A stretch of 64,000 nt of DNA from positions 201,121 to 265,120 of the forward strand of contig CAYMCZ010000002.1 in assembly GCA_964389285.1 (NCBI GenBank). Reading direction: 5' to 3'. Positions 53,190-62,113 of this stretch are shown one piece after another. Position 1 is the stretch's first letter. Each line of letters starts with the position of its first letter. This stretch comes from Alectryocaccobium sp964389285. GTDB lineage: Bacteria; Bacillota; Clostridia; Lachnospirales; Lachnospiraceae. The position numbers and the translations under genes were made by a program. Below the pieces are notes generated by a model. That model was not told the origin of the DNA. It did no database searches and worked only from the letters and a program-made list of their open reading frames with translations.

Positions 53190-55169
53190 ATGAAGAAATC
53201 AGGATTAAGATCATATAAGGATTTTGTATTCACCGATCTTGATAATTATCTTTTTCTTGAAGGCACGAACTACGATGTATATAAAAAAATGGGAGCGCAT
53301 CCCTGCGAAAAAGACGGAGTCGCGGGCGTTTATTTCAACCTATGGGCTCCGAACGCAGAAAGCGTAAGCATAATCGCCGGCTTTAACGGCTGGCAGCCTA
53401 ACGCGACCATGATGCAAAAAACAGAACAAAACATCTGGGCTTTATTTGTTCCCGGAATGAAAAAAGGCGATATCTACAAATACGTCGTTGCCGGCTGGGA
53501 CGGCATTACGAGATACAAAGCCGATCCTTACGCCTTTGAGTCGGAACTGCGCCCCTCGAATGCTTCCGTGGTTTGCGGCATAAATGATTACGACTGGCAG
53601 GACGGCGAATATCTTGCCAAATTCAACCCGCATATAACCGCCGAGGGCAAAACCGTGACCCATGATTCACCGGAATATAAACAGGCAGTGCTTGACCGCC
53701 CGATAGCCATTTATGAAGTTCATCTCGGCACCTGGAAAAAAGACTACCGGCTGAACGAAGACGGTTATTTAAATTACAGGGACCTGGCGGACCAGCTTTC
53801 TGAATATGTCACATATATGGGCTTTACCCATGTAGAACTCATAGGCATCTGCGAATATCCTTTCGACGGCTCCTGGGGATATCAGGTTACAGGCTTTTAT
53901 GCTCCCACCAAACGCTACGGAACTCCCGAAGATTTCAAATACTTCGTAGATAAAATGCACAGCTGCGGCATAGGCGTGATCCTCGACTGGGTTCCGGCTC
54001 ATTTTCCAAAAGACACATTCGGGCTTGAATCCTTTGACGGAACTTCTCTTTATGAGCATCACGACCATTTAAGGGCCGAATACCCCGAATGGGGTACCAA
54101 AGCCTTTAACCACGGACGCGGAGAAGTAAAAAGCTTCCTGGTCGGAAACGCATTTTACTGGATAAACGAATATCATGTGGACGCGTTAAGAGTAGATGCC
54201 GTGGCCGCCATGCTTTACAACAGCTTCGGACGTGGAGAATGGCGTCCTAACCAATACGGCGGCTCAGAAAATATCGAAGCCATGGAGTTTATCCGTCAGC
54301 TCAACCGCGAAGTCAAATCCAAGACGCGCGCCTATCTCATGGCCGAAGACTCTTCGATCATGACCGGTATCACAAGCGACGACGAAGGCGCGGCACTGGG
54401 TTTTATGTTCAAATGGAATATGGGTTGGATGAACGACACCTTAAAATACATAAAAAAGGATCCCATTTTCAGAAAATGGCATCACGAAGCGGTTACACAT
54501 GTGAGCAGCTATGCATATCTGGAAAACTATATACTTGTGCTCTCCCATGACGAAGTCGTTCACCTGAAAAAACCCATGATTTATAAATTCCCGGGAAATA
54601 TGATGGACAAAGTAGGTGCCCTGAAGGCATTTTATACATATATGATGACATTTCCGGGCAAAAAGCTGCTGTTCATGGGACAGGAATTCGGCGAGAGCAA
54701 TGAATGGGACGAGAACCGCGAGATAAGCTGGTATCTTGCCAGCATCCCGAATCACAGGGAGATCATGATGTCTCTCAAAGAACTGCTCTCGCTTTATAAA
54801 AAATATCCTGTGCTTCACCGCGATTCCGTCAGATGGCCTTCTTTCCAATGGGTCAATAAAAACGATTATTGGAGAAGCACTTTCAGCTACATCAGAAAAG
54901 ACGCCGAAGGTTACGACGGCGCCCTGCTTATTGTAGTGAATTTTACCCCGGTGCATTACGAAGACTATACTTTCGGAGCTCCCGCAGAGGGCTTCTATCA
55001 GCGCGTTTTCAGCAGCTATGATTCGCTTTACGGAGCCGGAGGCCCCGACGAGCTCGGCGATATCCCCCCTCTTACCGCCATGCCGTATGAGTGCGACGGA
55101 TACCCCTTTATGCTAAAATATGCCCTCCGCCCTTACGAGGCCATGATTTTTGAATTTCCCAAGAAGTAA
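53190..55169 (+). CDS. glgB: 1,4-alpha-glucan branching enzyme
   Basis: This 659-aa GH13 enzyme introduces alpha-1,6 branches into glycogen. An N-terminal CBM48 is visible (GVYFNLWAPNAESVSIIAGF). The catalytic nucleophile Asp is in VDALRVDAVAAML, the general acid Glu in LMAEDSS and the third Asp in LSHDEVVH; GQEFGESNEWDENREISWY is also typical. It has the shorter N-terminal form. No other glg genes are adjacent. Repeat family 1 copy 2 begins 7 bp after its stop. Confidence 0.95.
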   Translation: MKKSGLRSYKDFVFTDLDNYLFLEGTNYDVYKKMGAHPCEKDGVAGVYFNLWAPNAESVSIIAGFNGWQPNATMMQKTEQNIWALFVPGMKKGDIYKYVVAGWDGITRYKADPYAFESELRPSNASVVCGINDYDWQDGEYLAKFNPHITAEGKTVTHDSPEYKQAVLDRPIAIYEVHLGTWKKDYRLNEDGYLNYRDLADQLSEYVTYMGFTHVELIGICEYPFDGSWGYQVTGFYAPTKRYGTPEDFKYFVDKMHSCGIGVILDWVPAHFPKDTFGLESFDGTSLYEHHDHLRAEYPEWGTKAFNHGRGEVKSFLVGNAFYWINEYHVDALRVDAVAAMLYNSFGRGEWRPNQYGGSENIEAMEFIRQLNREVKSKTRAYLMAEDSSIMTGITSDDEGAALGFMFKWNMGWMNDTLKYIKKDPIFRKWHHEAVTHVSSYAYLENYILVLSHDEVVHLKKPMIYKFPGNMMDKVGALKAFYTYMMTFPGKKLLFMGQEFGESNEWDENREISWYLASIPNHREIMMSLKELLSLYKKYPVLHRDSVRWPSFQWVNKNDYWRSTFSYIRKDAEGYDGALLIVVNFTPVHYEDYTFGAPAEGFYQRVFSSYDSLYGAGGPDELGDIPPLTAMPYECDGYPFMLKYALRPYEAMIFEFPKK

Positions 55170-55175
55170 AACAAA

Positions 55176-55346
55176 GGGACTGAGGCTTTATAAATGCGTA
55201 GTGAATATTCTGGAGGGAACATCCGCAGCGTCGGTTCTTAACGAATGCAAGCGTATGCGCAGCGTGAGTTTAGAACCGCTACGCGAGGACTTAGTGCGAA
55301 CGGTTCCCAGAAGAATATTCACGTAAGCATATAATGCCTCAGTCCC
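55176..55346. repeat. Structured intergenic repeat family 1, copy 2
   Basis: It lies between convergent glgB and the radical SAM gene. The outer arms GGGACTGAGGC (55176) and GCCTCAGTCCC (55336) pair perfectly. GAATATTC occurs on both sides, GGGAAC pairs with GTTCCC, and the inner stem GGTTCT pairs with AGAACC. On the minus strand the arm is followed by TTTGTTTTAC, so the whole may act as a terminator for the radical SAM gene, with the element in its loop. Confidence 0.88.
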
Positions 55347-55365
55347 TATTCAACTACGTACGGTT

Positions 55366-56181
55366 TTAACAGTTTCCCGTCCTGACGGTTTTGAGCACAC
55401 GTCCCGCTCTTTCGGCAAACTCATATACCAGCTTTTTCTGAGTCGGTCTCATAAAAGGCATATCCCCGGCGGGAAAAATCCTTGAAATGTGAAGTATTAT
55501 TTCAGGGTCAATATCCGCTATAAACCCGGCTATGTTATCTATCTCATCATAAGAATCATTAAATCCCGGCACGAGCGGCATAGTAATCTCCACATGCGCG
55601 GCTTTTGCCGCCTTTTTTATAAAATCAAGAACGGTTTTTAAATCCCCGCCTATTTTCCTATACTTTTCTTCTGAAAAAGTCTTAAGATCAATATTAAGCG
55701 CGTCCGTATACGACAGCAGCTTTCCGCTCCGGTTTTCATTTATCATGCCGTTTGTCACGATTACATTTTTAAGGCCGCTCTCTGCGGACAAAATCATTGT
55801 ATCCAGCATGAATTCGGGACTTATCAGCGGTTCGTTATAGGTAAATGCGATTCCGATATTTCCGTACCGCCTTGCGTTTACGGCCTCTTTTACCACATCC
55901 TCGACTTTCCAAAGGCTCACCCTCTCACAAGGCCCTCTTGAAATATGATCGTTCTGGCACCACGGACATGTCATATTGCAGCCCCATGAACTTATGGAGA
56001 GTATCATCGTCCCCGGCATGTATCCGACCAGCGGTTTTTTCTCTATAGGATCAAGCGAAACAGCGGTAAGCGCACCGTAATTCAGCGGGACGATTTCGCC
56101 GTCCCGGCAGGTTCTGGCTTTGCAGAAACCGCGTCCGCCTTCTTTAATATCGCATTTATGATGACATACGTCGCATATCAT
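55366..56181 (-). CDS. amrS: AmmeMemoRadiSam system radical SAM enzyme
   Basis: The 271-aa protein has an N-terminal Cys pair (MICDVCHHKC and GFCKARTC), then the radical SAM triad in SSWGCNMTCPWCQNDHIS. FTYNEPLISPEFM and LNIDLKTFSEEKYRKIGGDL are seen in PFL-activase-like enzymes. It overlaps the MEMO-AMMECR1 gene by four bases. These three domains always occur together in the so-called AmmeMemoRadiSam system, whose substrate is unknown. Confidence 0.92.
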   Translation of the reverse strand: MICDVCHHKCDIKEGGRGFCKARTCRDGEIVPLNYGALTAVSLDPIEKKPLVGYMPGTMILSISSWGCNMTCPWCQNDHISRGPCERVSLWKVEDVVKEAVNARRYGNIGIAFTYNEPLISPEFMLDTMILSAESGLKNVIVTNGMINENRSGKLLSYTDALNIDLKTFSEEKYRKIGGDLKTVLDFIKKAAKAAHVEITMPLVPGFNDSYDEIDNIAGFIADIDPEIILHISRIFPAGDMPFMRPTQKKLVYEFAERAGRVLKTVRTGNC

Positions 56182-57512
56182 GTGTGTCTCTCCACTGTGA
56201 ATCTTTCGATATTATAAATCTCATAAGGCAGAATCCCGGCCTTGCGAAGCGCTATATTGACCTGTGAGTCAACATTGTCTATACCCTCCAGATTTGGAAG
56301 CAGAAGCCCCCTTCTGCCGCCGCTTGAAACGATCACCCCGTATCTTTTTGCGTCCAGATCGTCCTTTAAGCATCTTTCGGGTTCGGAAAGCACATCCACA
56401 TTTATTACAAGCCTGTCCAGTTCATCTTCTTTTACGGGATGAAATCTGGGGTCGTGCAGGCCCGCCTCCACGGCCAGCTCTATAATCTCACGGGCCACAT
56501 TTTCGGTCGTGGGAAGAAAAGTCCCGATACAACCCCTCAAATCTCCGTCTTTATGTATAGAGACAAAGACTCCTGCTTTTCTTTCGATCATCCATTCGGG
56601 AAGTCCTTCCGGTATATCTATTTTTTTGCGCGTTTTTACATAATTTTCGAGTGAAGCTTCGGCAAGCTGCACGCATTTGTCCTTACATTCGAAAATACAT
56701 ACGGCATACCCTACTCCGAACGGTCCTTCGTATGAAAGCAAGTCTGAGCTTACATCAAAATCTTTCAGCGCTCCCGCAAGCATCACAAAAGACGAAAGTC
56801 CGCACTGAGCGGCCTCATCCGCAAATTTTTCGTCGAATCCGCAAAAAGCTTTAAGATCGGCAGCCGCCATTGCTTCGGTCACCTCTTTATCGAATACAGG
56901 CCCTTCTTTCGCGAATCCGTACGGCCCTTTTTTCATCAGCTTGTGAGAAAGGTCGCCGCTTGCGATAAGCGAAACCCTGCGCCCCAGATTTTCGGCCGCC
57001 CTTGTTATGATATAACCCGTTTTCAAAAGCGTTTCATTTGATAAAAATCCCGGTGAAAGTCTTACTACCTTATAGTCCGAATAAGCTTCGTTTACAAAAA
57101 GAAGCGGAACCGCCGAACCGTGATCCGGTCTTTCACCGTAAGAATTTGCCCCGGTTCTGTAACCGAAAAAGCCTCTTTCGCCGCTATTCGAAATAACAGG
57201 TATATCATTTTCTTTCGCCAGCGCGATTATCTCTTCCGTAAGTTCGGTATCATATGGCTGTTCTATCCTGTCATCCGACGCGCCGAATACACTCATATCG
57301 TCGTTGTAACTGTCACCGCCTGAAATATAAACCGCGTCCCTGTACATCGTATTGTGAGGGGATATTATGATTATCGTCTCAGGCTTTTTTCCCTTTATAT
57401 GCTCCGCAGCCTTTTTATATGCATCAAGCGTTTTTTGTATCTGTTTTTCATCGCCCTTTCCTACCTTCGGCCTCGCAAGCGGGGGATGTGGCATTATATA
57501 TGCAGAGAGCAT
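56178..57512 (-). CDS. MEMO-AMMECR1 fusion protein (AmmeMemoRadiSam A/B)
   Basis: The 444-aa protein has an N-terminal MEMO/class III dioxygenase-like domain (residues 1 to about 265) with IIISPHNTMYRDAVYI, ASGDLSHKLMKKGPYG and GFDEKFADEAAQCG. A C-terminal AMMECR1 domain follows (from about 280) with GVFVSIHKDGDLRGCIGTF and GLHDPRFHPVKEDELD, ending GVIVSSGGRRGLLLPNLEG. In many genomes these are separate genes. AGGAGG precedes the ATG. It is coupled to the radical SAM gene downstream. Confidence 0.93.
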   Translation of the reverse strand: MLSAYIMPHPPLARPKVGKGDEKQIQKTLDAYKKAAEHIKGKKPETIIIISPHNTMYRDAVYISGGDSYNDDMSVFGASDDRIEQPYDTELTEEIIALAKENDIPVISNSGERGFFGYRTGANSYGERPDHGSAVPLLFVNEAYSDYKVVRLSPGFLSNETLLKTGYIITRAAENLGRRVSLIASGDLSHKLMKKGPYGFAKEGPVFDKEVTEAMAAADLKAFCGFDEKFADEAAQCGLSSFVMLAGALKDFDVSSDLLSYEGPFGVGYAVCIFECKDKCVQLAEASLENYVKTRKKIDIPEGLPEWMIERKAGVFVSIHKDGDLRGCIGTFLPTTENVAREIIELAVEAGLHDPRFHPVKEDELDRLVINVDVLSEPERCLKDDLDAKRYGVIVSSGGRRGLLLPNLEGIDNVDSQVNIALRKAGILPYEIYNIERFTVERHT

Positions 57513-57572
57513 AAGAAACCTCCTGATATTACTTCTTTTTTGAATTACTTACTTTAATTGAAAATAAAATCA

Positions 57573-57742
57573 GGGCTGTCTCATAATGCACACTGAATGA
57601 ATATTCTGGAGGGAACATCCGCAGCGTCGGTACTTAACGAGCGCAAACACAAGTGCTGCGCGAGTTTTAGTACCGCTACGCGAGGACTAAGCGCGAGCGG
57701 TTCCCAGAAGAATATTCATGAAAATGCATTATGTGACAGCCC
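57573..57742. repeat. Structured intergenic repeat family 1, copy 3 (in a terminator loop)
   Basis: It lies between the EF-G-like gene and the MEMO-AMMECR1 gene. The outer arms GGGCTGTC...ATAATGCA (57573) and TGCATTAT...GACAGCCC (57725) pair, and on the minus strand the stem is followed by TTTTATTTTC, a good intrinsic terminator tail. The inner stem is GGTACT/AGTACC, different from the other copies but still paired; GAATATTC and GGGAAC/GTTCCC are kept. Confidence 0.88.
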
Positions 57743-57755
57743 GTATATTTAAAGA

Positions 57756-59837
57756 TCAATCTTCATCCTTTGCAGCTTCTCTGGCTTCGATCTCCCTTTG
57801 CTGCACGTCACCCGGAGCCTGCTCATATCTCGTAAACGAATATTCGTACTCGCCGCTTCCTCCGGTCATGGAGCGAAGGTTTGTGGCGTATCCGTATATC
57901 TCAAGCTCGGGTACTTCCGCCTCGACACAGGTTTTTCCGCCGTCCACGGGATTCATCCCGAGTACACGGCCGCGGCGTTTGTTGAGGTCGCCCATAACGT
58001 CTCCGGTGTATTTCTCCGGAACCGTAACTTTCATTGTCACTATCGGCTCAAGGAGTACCGGATCGGCTTCCATGAAGCCTTTCTTAAACGCCATGGTCGT
58101 GGCGGTCTTAAATGCCATCTCGGAAGAATCGACGGGATGATATGAACCGTCGTAGAGAACGGCCTTTACACCCACTACAGGATAGCCGGCAAGAGGACCT
58201 GCCGTAACCGAATCCATAAGCCCTTTTTCAACTGCGGGGAAGTAGTTTTTGGGAACTGCTCCTCCGACAACTTCTTCTTCGAAAACAAAGCTCTTTTCCA
58301 TATCCCACGAAGGCTCAAAACGCATCTTGACATGTCCGTACTGTCCGTGTCCGCCCGACTGCTTTTTGTATTTGGCGTCAACGTCTGATTTTTTCCTGAT
58401 GGTCTCGCGGAAAGCGACTCTCGGACGGGAAAGCTCCACTTTTACTTTATAACGCTCCTGAAGCTTTGAAACAACAACATCTATGTGCTGGTCGCCAATT
58501 CCGTAAAGAAGTGTCTGACGGTTTGCCGGATCATTTACAACTTTGATTGTCTGGTCTTCCTGCATAATACGTGAAAGGCCCTGCGCTATCTTGTCCACAT
58601 CTCCTTTGTTTACGGCTTTGTAAGCTTTGGAAGTATAGGGCTTTGAAAGCTCCGCCGGAGTAAATGATATTGGTGTAGCCTTTGTGGAAAGCGTTTCTCC
58701 GGTTTTTGAATTCAGTTTTGCTATGGCTCCGATATCGCCCGCGCAAAGCTCTTTAACTTCTATGGGTTTGGATCCTTGCAGCACATAGAGCTTGCTGAGT
58801 TTTTCTTCGGTGCCTTCTGATGCGTTGTAGAGCAGATCGTCATTTTTAATAACGCCCGAGCAAACCTTGATAAGTGAATATTTTCCGATGAAAGGATCCA
58901 CTATCGTTTTGAAAATATAGGCGGATTTTGCTTTGGTCTCGTCGTAATCCGCTTCGAAAGGCTCTTCGGTAGCGGTATTTATGCCCGATATCTTTCGGAA
59001 TGTCGGGTTCGGGAAAAGTGAGAGGATGTTTTCTATAAGGCTCGTCACACCCTGAAGCTCCGTCGGCGCTCCCATGGAAACGGGCACAAGGCTTCCGTCA
59101 GCCACATTTAATCCGAGCGCCGTATAGATTTCGCGTTCCGTGAATTCTTCGCCGTTAAAGTAACGGTCCATATATTCTTCGCTCGTTTCGGCAACGGACT
59201 CCATAAGAGCTGTCCTGTATGTGTCGCGGTATTCCGTAAGGTAATCCGGCACTTCACATTCTTCGTGTTTGTCTTTGTCGAGATAACGGCGTCCCTTGTT
59301 TTTGATAATATTTACGTATCCGACAAATTTTTCGTTTTCGCGGATAGGCATATATATGGGAGCGATCTTTTTCCCGTAAAGATCCTGCAGATCTTCGACA
59401 ACCTGACGGTAGCTGACATTATCAACATCCATACCCGTTACAAAGAAAATCCTCGGAAGATTGAATTTTTCGCAGAGTTCCCATGCTTTCTGCGCGCCGA
59501 CCTGAACGCCGGCCTTTCCTGAGATAACGATAACGGCCGCGTCGGCTGCCGAACATGCTTCTTCCGCTTCTCCGACAAAGTCAAAAAATCCGGGTGTGTC
59601 CAGAATATTTATCTTTCTGTTTTCCCATTCTATCGGGATTACAGAAGTTGAAATCGAAAATTTTCTCTTGATCTCTTCTTTGTCAAAGTCACTGAGCGTG
59701 TTGCCGTCAACAACCTTTCCCATCCTGTTTGTAATGCCCGAAAGATATGCCATGGCCTCTGCAAGTGATGTTTTTCCCGCGCCGCCATGCCCCAGCAATA
59801 CGACATTACGAATACCAGCTGTCTTATAAACTTCCAT
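57756..59837 (-). CDS. Elongation factor G-like GTPase (FusA paralogue type)
   Basis: The 693-aa protein has all EF-G domains: GTPase with P-loop LGHGGAGKTSLAEAM, ILDTPGFFDF (G3), domain II, and domain IV with KYKKQSGGHGQYGHVKMRF. The C-terminal region has GYATNLRSMTGGSGEYEYSF. Canonical EF-G has AHIDAGKTT and NKMD; here the G4 motif reads TGMD and G1 GHGGAGKT, as in EF-G-like paralogues of unclear role. GGAGG is near the ATG. Transcription is probably from its own promoter (59875-59903), ending at the copy 3 hairpin. Confidence 0.9.
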   Translation of the reverse strand: MEVYKTAGIRNVVLLGHGGAGKTSLAEAMAYLSGITNRMGKVVDGNTLSDFDKEEIKRKFSISTSVIPIEWENRKINILDTPGFFDFVGEAEEACSAADAAVIVISGKAGVQVGAQKAWELCEKFNLPRIFFVTGMDVDNVSYRQVVEDLQDLYGKKIAPIYMPIRENEKFVGYVNIIKNKGRRYLDKDKHEECEVPDYLTEYRDTYRTALMESVAETSEEYMDRYFNGEEFTEREIYTALGLNVADGSLVPVSMGAPTELQGVTSLIENILSLFPNPTFRKISGINTATEEPFEADYDETKAKSAYIFKTIVDPFIGKYSLIKVCSGVIKNDDLLYNASEGTEEKLSKLYVLQGSKPIEVKELCAGDIGAIAKLNSKTGETLSTKATPISFTPAELSKPYTSKAYKAVNKGDVDKIAQGLSRIMQEDQTIKVVNDPANRQTLLYGIGDQHIDVVVSKLQERYKVKVELSRPRVAFRETIRKKSDVDAKYKKQSGGHGQYGHVKMRFEPSWDMEKSFVFEEEVVGGAVPKNYFPAVEKGLMDSVTAGPLAGYPVVGVKAVLYDGSYHPVDSSEMAFKTATTMAFKKGFMEADPVLLEPIVTMKVTVPEKYTGDVMGDLNKRRGRVLGMNPVDGGKTCVEAEVPELEIYGYATNLRSMTGGSGEYEYSFTRYEQAPGDVQQREIEAREAAKDED

Positions 59838-59874
59838 AATCGTTACCTCCGATTCTAATTTTCATGTCCTGTTT

Positions 59875-59903
59875 ATTCTATCAAAAACCGCTATTCCGTT
59901 CAA
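59875..59903 (-). promoter_or_regulatory. Promoter candidate for the EF-G-like gene
   Basis: On the minus strand TTGAAC (59903-59898) and TAGAAT (59880-59875) are separated by 17 bases. The leader is about 30 bases long and carries GGAGG. Confidence 0.6.
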
Positions 59904-59909
59904 GAACTT

Positions 59910-61055
59910 TTATTGAAGCCTGATGATATTATAGCTTTCCGTGGTAGCCACGGCAAACCTGGTCCCGTTAATCATCTGCACCTGTCTGATAAGGCCGGGC
60001 ATAAGGCCATAAAATTTTCTGACTCCGCCCGTAGTATAAACGCATAACTCGTTTCTGTTGTTCAATACCACATATTCGTCCTTTATCTCTGCGTTTGTAT
60101 AGTTAAAATCCGTTTCAAATGATTTTTTCAGAGTGCCGTTTTTATCATATAAGGTGATTTCGTTTCCGTTATTGGTATTTCCGGTCATGATGATCCCGAA
60201 ATAATCTTCACTTACGACAGTGCTTCTGACTTCGTCATCCAGCTCAAGGGTTTTAAGGATCTCAGCCGTCTTCCCGCATTTTATAACGTCTATTCTCGAA
60301 GTCCCGAATGCCACGCAGATACTTTCATTCAAAAATTCCACCTGAGGAACGACGATTCCTTCTTCTCTTACGACACCGATAATATTGTCTGCCACAAGCT
60401 GTCCCGGGGATCCGAAATTATATACCCGCAATTCGGAAACAGTCATGTTTTGTATCATATTAAGGTAGCTGACGCATATCATGAGTCCGTTTTTGGACAA
60501 TGCTATGTCCATCGGATATCCATCGGAATCCATTGCCGTCCTGATGGTAGAGATCAGGCTTCCGTCCGAATCATAATAATCTATTTCGGAATTTACACCG
60601 TCGTCAAGCAGAACAGCGCATGCACCCCTGTCCGAAATCTCGGCCGTCACTATCGGCATATGAGTGTTGAAACTGCCGACCTCGCCGTTTTCATTGCAAA
60701 TACAGATTCCCGTGCCGTTTTTGTCATAAACCAATATGTATTTTCCGCAAATATCGACCTGCGGATTTATCATTTCGAAATTGACGTCCCACTTTGTCTC
60801 GTTTTTGTCGTTCGTAAGGCTTGCCGTATCGGAAGCGCATTTGAAAATATCCGTGCCGTATATGTGATACGAGTATACAAGCGTGTTTTCTTTTGTATCA
60901 GTAAGCTCTATGACGTAACTTTTGTATTCGCCGAATTTCACCGTAAAAAGCACAACGACAAAGACCGTCACGGCAGCGACGGCAATTATAATAGCAAAAA
61001 AACGTCTGTTTCCGATTCTTTTTTTTCCTGTCTTCTTTTCAGGTTTGTCAGTCAT
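59910..61055 (-). CDS. DUF5711-family membrane-anchored beta-propeller-like protein
   Basis: The 381-aa protein has a basic N-terminus (KKTGKKRIGNRRFFAII), one membrane helix (about residues 18-40), and an extracytoplasmic domain of repeating beta-strand units with blade-like cores (YILVYDKNGTGICICNENGEV, cut here as one example near residue 105). This matches DUF5711 proteins of Clostridia; function unknown. Its ATG overlaps the recR stop, so it is probably co-transcribed with dnaX-ybaB-recR. Confidence 0.75.
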   Translation of the reverse strand: MTDKPEKKTGKKRIGNRRFFAIIIAVAAVTVFVVVLFTVKFGEYKSYVIELTDTKENTLVYSYHIYGTDIFKCASDTASLTNDKNETKWDVNFEMINPQVDICGKYILVYDKNGTGICICNENGEVGSFNTHMPIVTAEISDRGACAVLLDDGVNSEIDYYDSDGSLISTIRTAMDSDGYPMDIALSKNGLMICVSYLNMIQNMTVSELRVYNFGSPGQLVADNIIGVVREEGIVVPQVEFLNESICVAFGTSRIDVIKCGKTAEILKTLELDDEVRSTVVSEDYFGIIMTGNTNNGNEITLYDKNGTLKKSFETDFNYTNAEIKDEYVVLNNRNELCVYTTGGVRKFYGLMPGLIRQVQMINGTRFAVATTESYNIIRLQ

Positions 61056-61651
61056 TATAATTCTACTCTGCCTTCCAGAGCCCGAAGCAGCGTCACTTCA
61101 TCGATGTATTCCAGATCTCCGCCTACCGGGACTCCGCTGGCTATCCTCGTGACCTTTATACCTGCCGGTTTTAAAAGCCTGCTGATATACATAGCGGTAG
61201 TTTCGCCCTCAAGCGATGAATTGGTGGCTATAATTACTTCGTCAACCGGCTGCTCCAGACGTTTTATCAGCTCTTTTAATCTGATGTCCTCCGGGCCTAT
61301 GCCGAGCATGGGAGAAATGGCTCCCTGAAGCACATGATAAACGCCGCCGTATTTTTCAGTTTTTTCATAAGCGGCCAGATCTCTGGATGATTCCACCACC
61401 ATGATAACCTTATGATCTCTGTTTTCATCGCTGCAAATGGGACATACCTCTTTGTCTGTCAGCGTATGGCAAATGCTGCATTCACGAATGTTTCGCTTTG
61501 CGTTTATGATCGCTTCCGACAAAGCCTTTACTCTTTCCGGCGGCATACCTATGATATGAAAAGCCAGTCTCTGCGCGGATTTTTTTCCGATACCGGGCAG
61601 ATATCCCAACTCTTCTATCAGTTCTTTAATATCTCCGCTGTAATGATCCAT
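61055..61651 (-). CDS. recR: Recombination mediator RecR
   Basis: The 198-aa protein has an N-terminal helix-hairpin-helix LGYLPGIGKKSAQRLAFHI, a Cys4 zinc finger CSICHTLTDKEVCPIC and a Toprim domain (VMVVESSRDLAAYE, ATNSSLEGETTAMYI). It loads RecA together with RecF/RecO. It overlaps ybaB and the DUF5711 gene by single bases. Confidence 0.97.
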   Translation of the reverse strand: MDHYSGDIKELIEELGYLPGIGKKSAQRLAFHIIGMPPERVKALSEAIINAKRNIRECSICHTLTDKEVCPICSDENRDHKVIMVVESSRDLAAYEKTEKYGGVYHVLQGAISPMLGIGPEDIRLKELIKRLEQPVDEVIIATNSSLEGETTAMYISRLLKPAGIKVTRIASGVPVGGDLEYIDEVTLLRALEGRVEL

Positions 61652-61989
61652 TAAAAGCCGAAGCCTCCCAGTCCGCCGGTAAATCTGGACATTGCCGCAG
61701 CGTTGGCTTCATCCACTTTTCTGAATGCTTCATTAACCGCTGCCGCGATCAAATCTTCCAGCATTTCAATGTCATCGGGATCCACAACTTCTTCCGCCAG
61801 TTTAACCTTTGTGATCTCATGTTTTCCGGTTATCGTTATTTCAACGGCGCCGCCGCCCGCGCTGGCGGTAAACTCCTGCTCTTCGAGCGCTTTCTGGCTT
61901 TCTTCCATCTGGCGCTGCATTTTCTGCGCCTGTTTCATAAGATTATTCATGTTTCCCATTCCGCCGGGAAATCCGCCTTTTTTTGCCAT
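61651..61989 (-). CDS. ybaB: YbaB/EbfC nucleoid-associated protein
   Basis: The 112-aa DNA-binding protein starts MAKKGGFPGGMGNMNNLMKQ after AAAGGAG, the start used here instead of 62055. It has the helical AQKMQRQMEESQKALEEQEF and the beta-hairpin GGGAVEITITGKHEITKVKL, both typical. The order dnaX-ybaB-recR is conserved in Bacteria. Confidence 0.96.
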   Translation of the reverse strand: MAKKGGFPGGMGNMNNLMKQAQKMQRQMEESQKALEEQEFTASAGGGAVEITITGKHEITKVKLAEEVVDPDDIEMLEDLIAAAVNEAFRKVDEANAAAMSRFTGGLGGFGF

Positions 61990-62113
61990 TTTAAGTCTCC
62001 TTTCAGGATGAGGCTGCCGCAGCAGCCTTAAACAGGCATAGCGCGACAACCGCATTTTGTTCAGTATATCATAAACTCTCCATGCTTTTCCAGTGATTTA
62101 TCGGCTCTGTCCC

